From the IMG/VR virus record IMGVR_UViG_3300007611_000006, positions 1 through 28,189 of that record: DNA of 28,189 bases; one strand, written 5' to 3'. The DNA is from a virus. Under the pieces are notes generated by a model that saw only the letters and a list, made by a program, of their open reading frames with translations, ran no database searches and was not told where the DNA came from. Each line of letters begins with the position of its first letter. Within the stretch, counting starts at the first letter, position 1. The translations under genes and the position numbers were made by a program. Below are positions 6,515 to 12,103 of this stretch, piece after piece.

Positions 6515-6584
6515 AGCCGAAACGCCCTTCGGGGCGTCCGTCGGGGATAGTCTCCCGGCGCTGATGATGGCAGACAACGCAAGG
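6507..6584 (+). ncRNA. Candidate type II hammerhead self-cleaving ribozyme
   Basis: Reading 5' to 3': GAAA at 6519-6522 (G12 A13 A14 A15.1). Stem III is ACGCCC (6522-6527), a TTCG tetraloop, then GGGCGT (6532-6537), with A15.1 pairing U16.1. The cleavage triplet is GTC, with C17 at 6538. Stem I is 6539-6546 paired with 6553-6560 around loop ATAGTC (six Watson-Crick pairs, two wobbles). Immediately after it comes the core CTGATGA at 6561-6567. Stem II is closed by GCC (6516-6518) with GGC (6569-6571), extended beyond an internal loop by GC (6509-6510) with GC (6579-6580). The one irregularity is an extra U at 6568 between the core and stem II. Predicted cut is after 6538, between ardC and the next gene. 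Confidence 0.72.
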
Positions 6585-6592
6585 GGAAGATG

Positions 6593-6853
6593 ATGGCTAA
6601 GGTTGAAACAATGGAAGTAATTGCGCCCGCACGATGGGCAACCGCGCTGGTCTACGGGGATTTTTCCGGGATAGAGGATGACGCGGAATGTGAGCGCGTG
6701 GAGGCGTTCATGCGTGAATTACTTGGCCCGGTGGTGGATGCTATAGGCGAACCGGAATTCCGCGCCGCACTCGGCACTGATACGCCGCATGAATTGGCGG
6801 GCGATTATCTGAAATACACGGTTTTAGTTACTAGGGGCGGGAACGATGATTGA
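6593..6853 (+). CDS. Small phage protein, DUF6926-like
   Basis: 86 residues from the second of two adjacent ATGs (6590 and 6593); AAGGGG six bases before the second is the better spacing. The protein reads 'VIAPARWATALVYGDFSGIEDDAECERVEAFMRELL…', ending 'LAGDYLKYTVLV'. The 'ALxYGDxSGLxDxE' start followed by an F/Y-rich tail resembles DUF6926 phage proteins (from memory, moderate confidence). The function is unknown. It is the first gene after the ribozyme candidate and overlaps the next gene by 8 nt. Confidence 0.7.
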   Translation: MAKVETMEVIAPARWATALVYGDFSGIEDDAECERVEAFMRELLGPVVDAIGEPEFRAALGTDTPHELAGDYLKYTVLVTRGGNDD

Positions 6854-7031
6854 GCGATTACTTATGGGCGCTATCGTTGCCGCCTGCCTAGCTGGCTTAT
6901 ACCTGACCAGCGGCGGCCCGAGTGAGGCGGAACGGGAACGGGCGCAGTATTGCGAAATGGTAGACGCATGGCACGACACTAACGGCGAAGCCGGATGGCC
7001 GCCTTACAAGGGAGAATGCGACGATGAGTGA
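6846..7031 (+). CDS. Small membrane-anchored protein (61 aa), paralogue of the gene at 7430
   Basis: Residues about 4-22 (RLLMGAIVAACLAGLYLT) form a single N-terminal membrane segment or signal anchor. The soluble part contains 'YCEMVDAWHDTNGEAGWPPYKG'. The same layout and the core 'YCEMV…WHDTNGExGWPPYKGE' recur in the gene at 7430. Proteins with a 'YCEMV…GWPxYKG' tail are common small early proteins in Pseudomonas and related phages; none has a function I know. The gene overlaps both neighbours by 8 nt. Confidence 0.75.
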   Translation: MIERLLMGAIVAACLAGLYLTSGGPSEAERERAQYCEMVDAWHDTNGEAGWPPYKGECDDE

Positions 7032-7236
7032 TCCGAAAATTATTTTCAACAATGGCGAACCCTTACGGTCTATTTATTCTGAGAGCATAGGCTTTCCCGT
7101 TTCTATGGCAAGCGAGGGGTTCTATATGGCGAAGGTTGAGCAAAACAGAATGCAAGGCGAAGTTTGGCACCCTATAGACGGGCGGCAAATCGAAAAATTG
7201 GTTCGGCGAAAGTTAAAAGCGAGGGCTGAACGATGA
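7024..7236 (+). CDS. Hypothetical small protein (70 aa)
   Basis: 70 residues: an N-terminal 'DPKIIFNNGEPLRSIYSESIGFPVSMASEGFYMAKVEQ' and a basic C-terminal helix 'EKLVRRKLKARAER'. GGGAG lies upstream of the ATG, and the gene overlaps both neighbours (8 nt before, ATGA after). I do not recognise the family. It sits between the two paralogous membrane proteins and probably belongs to the early host-takeover set. Confidence 0.6.
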   Translation: MSDPKIIFNNGEPLRSIYSESIGFPVSMASEGFYMAKVEQNRMQGEVWHPIDGRQIEKLVRRKLKARAER

Positions 7237-7433
7237 CAAGCGAAAAGAACACGAAACGAGCGCGGTTGATCGGCTCGCTGGTCAGTCGGTGGCAGTTGTT
7301 CGCAATCGACCCCCTAGGCCGTCCCGTTGCATATCGCGGCGGGGTTGCGGCTGACGGTGAGCCGGCAAGGGTAAACCAAGTCTTTCCGGTTTTTATGCTC
7401 AGACACTTTATAGATAGCGGGGGTGTGAAATGA
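7233..7433 (+). CDS. Hypothetical small protein (66 aa)
   Basis: 66 residues, basic at the start (TSEKNTKRARL), then 'SRWQLFAIDPLGRPVAYRGGVAADGEPARVNQVFPVFML'. The start is an ATGA overlap with the upstream stop, and the end is an ATGA overlap with the next gene, so it is tightly coupled. No known motif was seen. It is in the early operon of small accessory genes. Confidence 0.6.
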   Translation: MTSEKNTKRARLIGSLVSRWQLFAIDPLGRPVAYRGGVAADGEPARVNQVFPVFMLRHFIDSGGVK

Positions 7434-7612
7434 TCGAGCGGGTATTGATTGGCGCAACCTTGGCCGCGCTGTTAGCCGGCCTTTACCTTACCAGCGGTGA
7501 CCAGAGTGAAGCCGAGCGGCAGTTTGAGCAGTATTGCGAAATGGTGCAGATATGGCACGACACTAACGGCGAGTCAGGTTGGCCGCCATACAAAGGGGAA
7601 GATCAATGCTAG
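7430..7612 (+). CDS. Small membrane-anchored protein (60 aa), paralogue of the gene at 6846
   Basis: A membrane segment at residues about 4-22 (RVLIGATLAALLAGLYLT) is followed by 'YCEMVQIWHDTNGESGWPPYKGE'. About half of the residues are identical to the 6846 gene over the whole length, and several 15-20 base blocks are identical in DNA (such as cagtattgcgaaatggt). The two genes are therefore a diverged duplication separated by two unrelated genes. The function is unknown. It overlaps the zinc-finger gene by 7 nt. Confidence 0.75.
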   Translation: MIERVLIGATLAALLAGLYLTSGDQSEAERQFEQYCEMVQIWHDTNGESGWPPYKGEDQC

Positions 7613-7794
7613 ATAAGCGAATTGAGGCCGCCGAGCGCGGGGATATTGTGTACACAGGCACGACCTGCCGATCATGCGGCAGCGCCGAGCGATACGTCAG
7701 CAGCAACGCATGCGTGGCATGCCAGAGAACACACACACGCACGCACCGGAAGAAGGCACGGGAAGCGATCAACCGGGCGAGGGCTGGGCAATGA
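7606..7794 (+). CDS. Small zinc-ribbon protein (62 aa)
   Basis: 62 residues from the ATG at 7606 (GGGGAAG upstream). The core 'TGTTCRSCGSAERYVSSNACVACQR' gives two CxxC pairs (about Cys29, 32 and 44, 47) that can bind one zinc, followed by a strongly basic tail 'THTRTHRKKAREAINRARAG'. This 'CxxCGxxERYxSSxxCVxC' pattern is a frequent small phage zinc ribbon, seen alone or fused to HNH nucleases. It likely binds nucleic acid. It overlaps the initiator gene by ATGA and so may be co-translated with the replication proteins. Confidence 0.75.
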   Translation: MLDKRIEAAERGDIVYTGTTCRSCGSAERYVSSNACVACQRTHTRTHRKKAREAINRARAGQ

Positions 7795-8432
7795 AAAAAC
7801 TTTGGTTTAGGGCGTACACCGAAATGGTAGACGACGAAAAACTGCGCCTTTTGGCATTTGAAGATCGCTGGCATTTTGTGGCGCTTTTGTGCTGCAAGTC
7901 GGGGGGCATCTTAGACGATGGTTCAGAGCCTGAATTACTGCGCAGAAAACTGGCTGTAAAACTGGGTGTTCAGTCACGCGAGTTGGACGAAATTGCGCGG
8001 CGGTTGGCTGAGGTTGGCCTGGTCGATTTTGACACCCTGCAACCTCTCAACTGGGGGTCACGTCAGTTCGAGTCAGACTCGAGCGCAGAGCGAACAAAGC
8101 GCTATCGGGAAAACCTGAAAAAACAGGAGGTTAAAGATACGAAACGTCACTGTGACGTCACTGTGACGCCCCCAGAGACAGATACAGAGACAGATACAGA
8201 AGCAGATAAGAAGAAGATTGGGGCAAAACCGAAACGGTTTGTGCCACCCACACCCAAGGAAGTTCAGGAGTATTGCGAGCAACGTGGCAACAACGTGCAG
8301 CCCGCAAAGTTTTGCAATTTTTACGAAGCCAAGGGCTGGATGGTTGGCAAAAACAAAATGAAGGATTGGAAGGCGGCGGTTAGGACTTGGGAACAGTCCG
8401 AGCAGCCAACACGTAAGAGGAAGATGCTATGA
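7791..8432 (+). CDS. O-like replication initiator / helicase-loader type protein
   Basis: 213 residues from the ATG at 7791 (ATGA overlap with the previous stop). The N-terminal part 'KLWFRAYTEMVDDEKLRLLAFEDRWHFVALLCCKSGGILDDGSEPELLRRKLAVKLGV…EIARRLAEVGLVD' is the winged-helix domain of phage replisome organiser (O-like) proteins. A hydrophilic Thr/Asp/Glu linker is encoded by the tandem repeats at 8145-8208. The C-terminal 'PPTPKEVQEYCEQRG…FYEAKGWMVGKNKMKDWKAAVRTWE' is the module that typically contacts DnaB-type helicase. It lies immediately upstream of the helicase gene (ATGA overlap), the classic initiator-helicase pair. Confidence 0.85.
   Translation: MKKLWFRAYTEMVDDEKLRLLAFEDRWHFVALLCCKSGGILDDGSEPELLRRKLAVKLGVQSRELDEIARRLAEVGLVDFDTLQPLNWGSRQFESDSSAERTKRYRENLKKQEVKDTKRHCDVTVTPPETDTETDTEADKKKIGAKPKRFVPPTPKEVQEYCEQRGNNVQPAKFCNFYEAKGWMVGKNKMKDWKAAVRTWEQSEQPTRKRKML
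8145..8208 (+). repeat. Tandem iteron-like repeats inside the initiator gene (candidate replication origin)
   Basis: CGTCACTGTGA occurs twice back to back (8145-8155 and 8156-8166); each copy contains the GTCAC-T-GTGAC inverted repeat. Six bases later CAGAGACAGATA occurs at 8173-8184 and 8185-8196, with a third, two-mismatch copy at 8197-8208. They encode the linker of the O-like protein. In lambda the origin lies as iterons in the middle of gene O, so a similar role is plausible. The repeats could also be only a low-complexity linker. Confidence 0.5.
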
Positions 8433-9667
8433 ACGAAATCGAGAAAGCTTTGATAGTGGCCGGGGTGATGAACCCGGACGGGGCAGCGTCAACACAAGTC
8501 ACTGCCGACCACTTCAGCACGGCACATGGGGCAGCGGTGTGGAGCCAGATTCTGCGACAGATCGCCGCAGGCGAATCAGTCGACGGCGTTACATTGCAGA
8601 ACAAACTTTCCGGGCCAGACTTGGCGGCATTTGCCGACGCAATGACCACTTCAGCGTCGCCTGGGAACATTGAGGCCTATGCTAAACAGGTAATTCGTGC
8701 CTCAGACCTCCGCAGCCTTTGCTCACTGGCCGATCAGGTCAAGACTAGGGCCAAGGTAGCGGGGCCAGAAGAAATCGCCGCAGAACTCCTCACAGGAGCT
8801 CTGAGCATTGGGAAGTCAGATAAGCAGACTGAGTTTTCTGCTCGTCAGCTCATGGCTGACACCGTAGAGCGGGTTGACGCTGCATCAACTGGTCAGCAGC
8901 TGGGGCTGAAGACAGGGTGGAGAGCTTTCGATAAAAAACTGGGGGGATGGCATGCGGGTGATTTAACGATCATTGCCGGGCGGCCTGGTATGGGCAAAAG
9001 CGCAATCGGGGTGGGTGCAGCGATCAACGCAGCCAAGCTAGGCGCTAATGTTGGGTTTATCTCGAGCGAGATGGATGCAGTGAGCTTGGGCATGCGCATG
9101 GCCGCAACCGAGGCCAACGTGAGTGTCAGTCACTTGCGGTTGGGGACTTTGCCCGAGCGAGACTTCGCCCGATTTGCAAAGGCTACTGCTGCCATTGCCA
9201 AGCTACCGCTGCGGGTGCTCGACGCGCCGGGTTGGTCGATGAAACAGATCGTGCGCCAGTGCCATGCTTGGTCACGGACGGGGCTCGACATGGTAGTGAT
9301 CGATTACCTGCAGCGGGTTCAGCCGGACACCAAAACAGACCGCCATGACTTGGCGATTGGCGAGATGGCGAAAGACTGCAAGACGATGGCCAGCACCCTG
9401 CAGATACCTGTTCTACTGCTCTCGCAGCTATCACGACAGGTTGAGCAGAGACAGGACAAGCGACCTGGGATGTCCGACTTGCGCGAGAGCGGTCAAATAG
9501 AGCAGGAAGCAGACAACATCCTGATGTTGTATCGCCCGGCTGTATACGATGACCTGGCAGACTCCCGCGAGGGCGAGGTGTTGGTAGAAAAGCAGCGCCA
9601 AGGCCCGGTTGGTATCATCCCGATGCTATGGGACGGCGAGCAGACAAGATGGGTTGACCCCAGCTGA
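8429..9667 (+). CDS. DnaB-type replicative helicase
   Basis: 412 residues. The N-terminal domain (1-130) is a DnaB-like helical part. The RecA-type core has 'LKTGWRAFDKKLGGWHAGDLTIIAGRPGMGKS' with Walker A at 184-191, 'ISSEM' at 211-215, Walker B 'DMVVIDYLQ' at 287-295, the SQLSR motif near 332-336, 'MSDLRESGQIEQEADNILML' at 348-367, and an arginine-finger-like 'VEKQRQGPVG' at 386-395. It is slightly short for DnaB (usually about 450-470), mainly in the N-terminal domain. It would encircle the lagging strand and unwind the fork, loaded by the O-like protein encoded just upstream. Confidence 0.94.
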   Translation: MNEIEKALIVAGVMNPDGAASTQVTADHFSTAHGAAVWSQILRQIAAGESVDGVTLQNKLSGPDLAAFADAMTTSASPGNIEAYAKQVIRASDLRSLCSLADQVKTRAKVAGPEEIAAELLTGALSIGKSDKQTEFSARQLMADTVERVDAASTGQQLGLKTGWRAFDKKLGGWHAGDLTIIAGRPGMGKSAIGVGAAINAAKLGANVGFISSEMDAVSLGMRMAATEANVSVSHLRLGTLPERDFARFAKATAAIAKLPLRVLDAPGWSMKQIVRQCHAWSRTGLDMVVIDYLQRVQPDTKTDRHDLAIGEMAKDCKTMASTLQIPVLLLSQLSRQVEQRQDKRPGMSDLRESGQIEQEADNILMLYRPAVYDDLADSREGEVLVEKQRQGPVGIIPMLWDGEQTRWVDPS

Positions 9668-9681
9668 TCGCTTAATATATA
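9654..9681 (+). promoter_or_regulatory. Candidate sigma70-type promoter upstream of the 96-aa gene
   Basis: TTGACC (9654-9659), 16 bases, then TATATA (9676-9681), with TATAAA also available two bases later. It straddles the helicase stop and could give the downstream gene separate transcription. The gap 9668-9711 is AT-rich in an otherwise GC-balanced region. Confidence 0.4.
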
Positions 9682-9711
9682 AACCACGACACGCAACAAG
9701 AGGAAGCAACG

Positions 9712-10002
9712 ATGCGTAACTTAGACCAAGAAAACTACGACGACATGATCGCCGAGATTAAAGTCGCACGAGAGCACGTTTTTGAGTGGCTTGAGCAGCA
9801 AGACCAGCTCGGAAAAGAGCGAGACGAGGTTCACGCTGCCTATGATCACTTGGATCGAGCGGTCACGGCAATGGGAATTGCTAAGGAAGCGAATCACGTC
9901 AAAGACGAGCAAGACATGCGGGAACTAATCAACCGCGTGGAGACTGGCGCCAGCACAAGGATGGATGGAACCGTGCTCCGGCGTGTTCTGCAACTTAGCT
10001 AA
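9712..10002 (+). CDS. Hypothetical acidic helical protein (96 aa)
   Basis: 96 residues starting MRNLDQENYDDMIAEIKVAR, mostly charged and helix-forming ('KVAREHVFEWLEQQDQLGKERDEVHAAYDHLDRAVTAMG'), probably a coiled coil or helical hairpin. AAGAGGAAG lies upstream of the ATG. Its TAA shares two bases with the stop codon of rusA on the other strand (tail-to-tail), and a GC-rich hairpin follows. I do not recognise a family. It is the last gene of the rightward replication block. Confidence 0.65.
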   Translation: MRNLDQENYDDMIAEIKVAREHVFEWLEQQDQLGKERDEVHAAYDHLDRAVTAMGIAKEANHVKDEQDMRELINRVETGASTRMDGTVLRRVLQLS

Positions 10003-10406
10003 AGCGTTTCCAAAAACACGAATGCGCCCGCTTCTTTGCGGGCGTATTGCTTTGTAATACTCAGACTTACAATTTGCGAGTCATCCAGATAAGCCACCCC
10101 GTTCAGCCCATCCATAATTGACTTTAAGTAATTATCAAGATCAGGCCGGGTAGTGGGCTTGATCATGCCCATGGCCGCCTCAGAGGTTTTGGTTTTTGAC
10201 CACGACTGCGGGATCAGTAGATACATATTGATTTTTAGATCAAGCGGCCCGTCGATTGGCGTTTCAATCGGGCAGGCGCCAGCAACTACTTTTTCAAAGT
10301 CAGCGCTTTTCTTTGGTGTGTACGCCCTGGGCTTGTTGCCCCGCATGGTGACCCGTGGGCGAGCCTTGGCAACGATAGGGCCGGGGACGTAGAAGTTATA
10401 TTTCAT
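9999..10406 (-). CDS. rusA: RusA-like Holliday junction resolvase
   Basis: 135 residues. 'YVPGPIVAKARPRVTMRGNKPRAYTPKKSADFEKVV' is the N-terminal RusA part, followed by 'TTRPDLDNYLKSIMDGLNGVAYLDDSQIVSLSITKQY'. By analogy with E. coli RusA, Asp89 and Asp91 (PDLDN) and Asp108/109 (LDDSQ) form the metal site. The length is typical (about 120-140). RusA dimers cut four-way junctions symmetrically, which fits a phage with its own recombination genes. It starts inside the Ref-like gene and is the last gene of the leftward four-gene cassette. Confidence 0.93.
   Translation of the reverse strand: MKYNFYVPGPIVAKARPRVTMRGNKPRAYTPKKSADFEKVVAGACPIETPIDGPLDLKINMYLLIPQSWSKTKTSEAAMGMIKPTTRPDLDNYLKSIMDGLNGVAYLDDSQIVSLSITKQYARKEAGAFVFLETL
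10021..10048 (+). terminator. Hairpin between convergent operons, likely bidirectional terminator
   Basis: AATGCGCCCGC (10021-10031), loop TTCTTT, then GCGGGCGTATT (10038-10048): an 11-bp stem with one G-T pair. It starts 19 bases after the stop of the rightward 96-aa gene and is followed by ATTGCTTTG, a weak U-tract. On the minus strand it is followed by GTGTTTTTGG. It overlaps the last codons of rusA, so the stem has to be compatible with protein coding. Position and strength fit termination of rightward replication transcripts. Confidence 0.6.
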
Positions 10407-10683
10407 TGTTCACTTGCTCTAGTAGATCAGCCTGCGAGCCATAGCGCTCCTCAAACTGACGCGGCGATTGGTGATAACCAATGTCCACCGGGCCGCCGTG
10501 GCGGTGGTGTACAGGACACAGCGGGATGGTGTGTTGGTGGCTGGCGCGTTTACCCATGCCAGACCAGCGATGGCCTTTTAGGTGGTGGATTTCCGTGTCC
10601 ACAAACCCGCGCCCCTCGTTGCGGCAGACCACGCAGCCCAACTCCGAAAGTTTATTTAGTCTTTCGCGGTCGGCCTTAATCAT
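10396..10683 (-). CDS. Ref-like HNH nuclease
   Basis: 95 residues with 'LGCVVCRNEGRG…TEIHHLKGHRW…RASHQHTIPLCPVHHRHG…YHQSPRQFEERYGSQADLL'. The CxxC (Cys17, 20), HH (33-34), and CPxHH (56-60) give a zinc-supported HNH fold. The ending 'SPRQFEERYGSxxDLL' is typical of the RecA-dependent nuclease family named after phage P1 Ref. P1 Ref is much longer; this is the core domain alone. Ref cuts DNA at RecA-made D-loops, so it would fit with ERF and RusA. The start overlaps the DUF1367-like gene by 8 nt. Confidence 0.82.
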   Translation of the reverse strand: MIKADRERLNKLSELGCVVCRNEGRGFVDTEIHHLKGHRWSGMGKRASHQHTIPLCPVHHRHGGPVDIGYHQSPRQFEERYGSQADLLEQVNNEI

Positions 10684-11128
10684 TGGTGGCTATCTCAGCC
10701 ATGCGCTCGACTTGTTTGGCATCGAGTGTGGGCCAGTAAACCGTGGCAAGGTGTCGGCAGATCGCTTCGAATACGTCGTGAAACTCCACGTCATCCATGT
10801 CAGAGAAAGACAAGCTTTTCGGGAACCTCACCACAGCATCGCCAACTTCGGGGACGTGGGCGTGTATTTCCTCGCACCCGGCGCCGGATTCGTATTGCAG
10901 ACGCTTGATTGCCTGGTGGCCGTCGAGTCCCTCGAACCCGTCGAGATTCTCAACGCACATCCGGCCAAGCCGATGCACCATCCGGTTGAACTTTGGGTTG
11001 CGGGGCTTGCTGATCTTGACGTTGACCATCTCGCCGATGCGCAGGCCATACCGCCGCAGCTTTTCTTTGGTTTCGTCGTCAGGTGGTAGAAAACAACCTT
11101 TACCGACGCATAATTGGACGCTTCCCAC
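10676..11128 (-). CDS. DUF1367-like phage protein
   Basis: 150 residues from a GTG start at 11128, chosen because AAGGAGGGTAGC lies directly upstream (strong Shine-Dalgarno, five-base spacer). The segments 'LPPDDETKEKLRRYGLRIGEMVNVKISKPRNPKFNRMVHRLGRM' and 'VRFPKSLSFSDMDDVEFHDVFEAICRHLATVYWP' match the layout of DUF1367 proteins, found near recombination genes in many phages. The function is not established. The neighbours (Ref-like nuclease, RusA) point to DNA recombination or repair. Confidence 0.75.
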   Translation of the reverse strand: MGSVQLCVGKGCFLPPDDETKEKLRRYGLRIGEMVNVKISKPRNPKFNRMVHRLGRMCVENLDGFEGLDGHQAIKRLQYESGAGCEEIHAHVPEVGDAVVRFPKSLSFSDMDDVEFHDVFEAICRHLATVYWPTLDAKQVERMAEIATND

Positions 11129-11288
11129 GCGCTACCCTCCTTGCGTTTGCTTTGATGGCAAAAAATGTTTCGACGTGGCGCTTTACTTCACCGCGCAATG
11201 ACTCCGGCACCTCAGCCAGACGCTCACGTCGCTGCTCCCTAGTGGAGCCGCTTACAACGTAGCCTTTCCATTCGCCTGGACTTGTCAT
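11100..11288 (-). CDS. Hypothetical basic protein (62 aa)
   Basis: 62 residues from the ATG at 11288: 'MTSPGEWKGYVVSGSTREQR', then 'RERLAEVPESLRGEVKRHVETFFAIKANARRVARGKR'. The 'STREQRRERLAEVPExLRxxVxxHV' pattern recurs in small proteins upstream of phage nuclease genes, but I cannot name the family with certainty. An upstream in-frame extension to 11417 would cross the divergent promoter region and is unlikely. It is the first gene of the leftward cassette and overlaps the DUF1367-like gene by 29 nt. Confidence 0.6.
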   Translation of the reverse strand: MTSPGEWKGYVVSGSTREQRRERLAEVPESLRGEVKRHVETFFAIKANARRVARGKRPIMRR

Positions 11289-11294
11289 GAGTGC

Positions 11295-11338
11295 AGTATA
11301 CCTAAAGGGGTTGCAATCGCTATCCGGTGTGATACATT
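11295..11338. promoter_or_regulatory. Divergent promoter region between the leftward and rightward recombination cassettes
   Basis: On the minus strand TATACT (11300-11295) is a good -10 box close to the leftward start, though its -35 is poor. On the plus strand TTGCAA (11311-11316) and TACATT (11333-11338) are spaced by 16 bases. Both are acceptable rather than strong sigma70 elements. The adjacent palindrome would overlap the rightward start site. Confidence 0.4.
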
Positions 11339-11352
11339 GGACTCGAGTCCAA
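11337..11352. promoter_or_regulatory. Perfect 16-bp palindrome, candidate operator
   Basis: TTGGACTCGAGTCCAA is a perfect inverted repeat (8+8, no spacer) in the gap between divergent genes starting at 11288 and 11367. It lies just upstream of the GGGAGG ribosome site, where the rightward transcript should start. No other exact copy was noticed in the window. A dimeric repressor, for instance the winged-helix protein or the HTH protein at 13477, could bind here (inference). Confidence 0.5.
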
Positions 11353-11366
11353 CGGGAGGCACTCAA

Positions 11367-11555
11367 GTGGAAGCAATACAGATGACCGATCACGAGATTC
11401 GCATTGCCGCGAGTCAATCCATGACGCTCGAGCTGGCTGTTGAGATCATCCTGCGCGGCGGGTTTTCCGATACGCTCAGGGCGGCGGCTTTGCGTGAATA
11501 TGACGAGCAGATGCTCGAGGAAGAATTGTTACTGCAACAGTGGGAGGCAGCATGA
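11367..11555 (+). CDS. Hypothetical acidic protein (62 aa)
   Basis: 62 residues from a GTG at 11367, preceded by GGGAGG at seven bases. An ATG 15 bases later would leave the ribosome site too far away. 'MTDHEIRIAASQSMTLELAVEIILRGGFSDTLRAAALREYDEQMLEEELLLQQWE' is acidic and helical. I do not recognise it. It is the first gene of the ERF/exonuclease operon, and its stop overlaps the erf-like start. Confidence 0.6.
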   Translation: MEAIQMTDHEIRIAASQSMTLELAVEIILRGGFSDTLRAAALREYDEQMLEEELLLQQWEAA

Positions 11556-12103
11556 CAGTAGAAAACCAGAAAATATCCGCAGCGTTCGTTGCAGCACAGA
11601 AGGGCTTTAGCCCTGCCATTAAGGACGCAACCAACCCGCACTTTCGCAGCAAATACGCAGACCTCGCGGCTTGTGTTAATGCGGTGATTGATGCGCTCAA
11701 CGAAAACGGTATCGCTTTGGTGCAGCGCACGCATGAGTCTGACAGCGGCGTGACTGTTAGCACCATGTTTGTACATGAGTCAGGCGAGACAATGGACACG
11801 GGCAAGTTACACGTCCCGGCGGCTAAGCAAGACCCGCAGGGCTACGGCGCGGCGCTTACTTATGCACGACGCTACAGCCTGATGTCAGCGTGTGGCATTG
11901 CGCCGGAAGATGATGACGGCAACGCGGCTAGCAAGACTGTTAGCCAAGAGCAGGCCGCTAACATTAAGGCGCTGGCTGAGGAGGTTGGCAAACCAGTCAA
12001 GGACATCACCGAATACTTTGCGGTTAAGAGCCTAGACAAAATCCCGGCTGCGCAATACCAGTCGATTATTAAAAGTCTTGAAAAGCGGAGGGAGCAATCA
12101 TGA
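11552..12103 (+). CDS. ERF-family single-strand annealing protein
   Basis: 183 residues from the ATG at 11552 (GGGAGG upstream). The body 'NQKISAAFVAAQKGFSPAIKDATNPHFRSKYADLAACVNAVIDALNENGIALVQ' followed by 'YGAALTYARRYSLMSACGIAPEDDDGN' is the ERF signature, including the GYGAAxTYARRYxL block near residues 97-110. Family knowledge: ERF proteins (P22 Erf) form rings that anneal complementary single strands during recombination and genome circularisation. The nuclease encoded next, with an ATGA overlap, would create the single strands. Confidence 0.93.
   Translation: MTVENQKISAAFVAAQKGFSPAIKDATNPHFRSKYADLAACVNAVIDALNENGIALVQRTHESDSGVTVSTMFVHESGETMDTGKLHVPAAKQDPQGYGAALTYARRYSLMSACGIAPEDDDGNAASKTVSQEQAANIKALAEEVGKPVKDITEYFAVKSLDKIPAAQYQSIIKSLEKRREQS

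Noticed and set aside
6522-6560. The two hairpins after ardC as a simple transcription terminator
   Set aside because: Neither is followed by a U-tract, and their exact spacing with GAAA and CTGATGA is explained better by a hammerhead fold.
7674-7790. N-terminal extension of the O-like initiator upstream of 7791
   Set aside because: It would overlap the zinc-ribbon gene in another frame for its whole length; the ATGA-coupled start at 7791 gives the normal family N-terminus.
11070-11085. CTGACGACGAAAC on the minus strand in the DUF1367-like gene as a hammerhead core
   Set aside because: Only one base separates the two core boxes, leaving no room for stem II.
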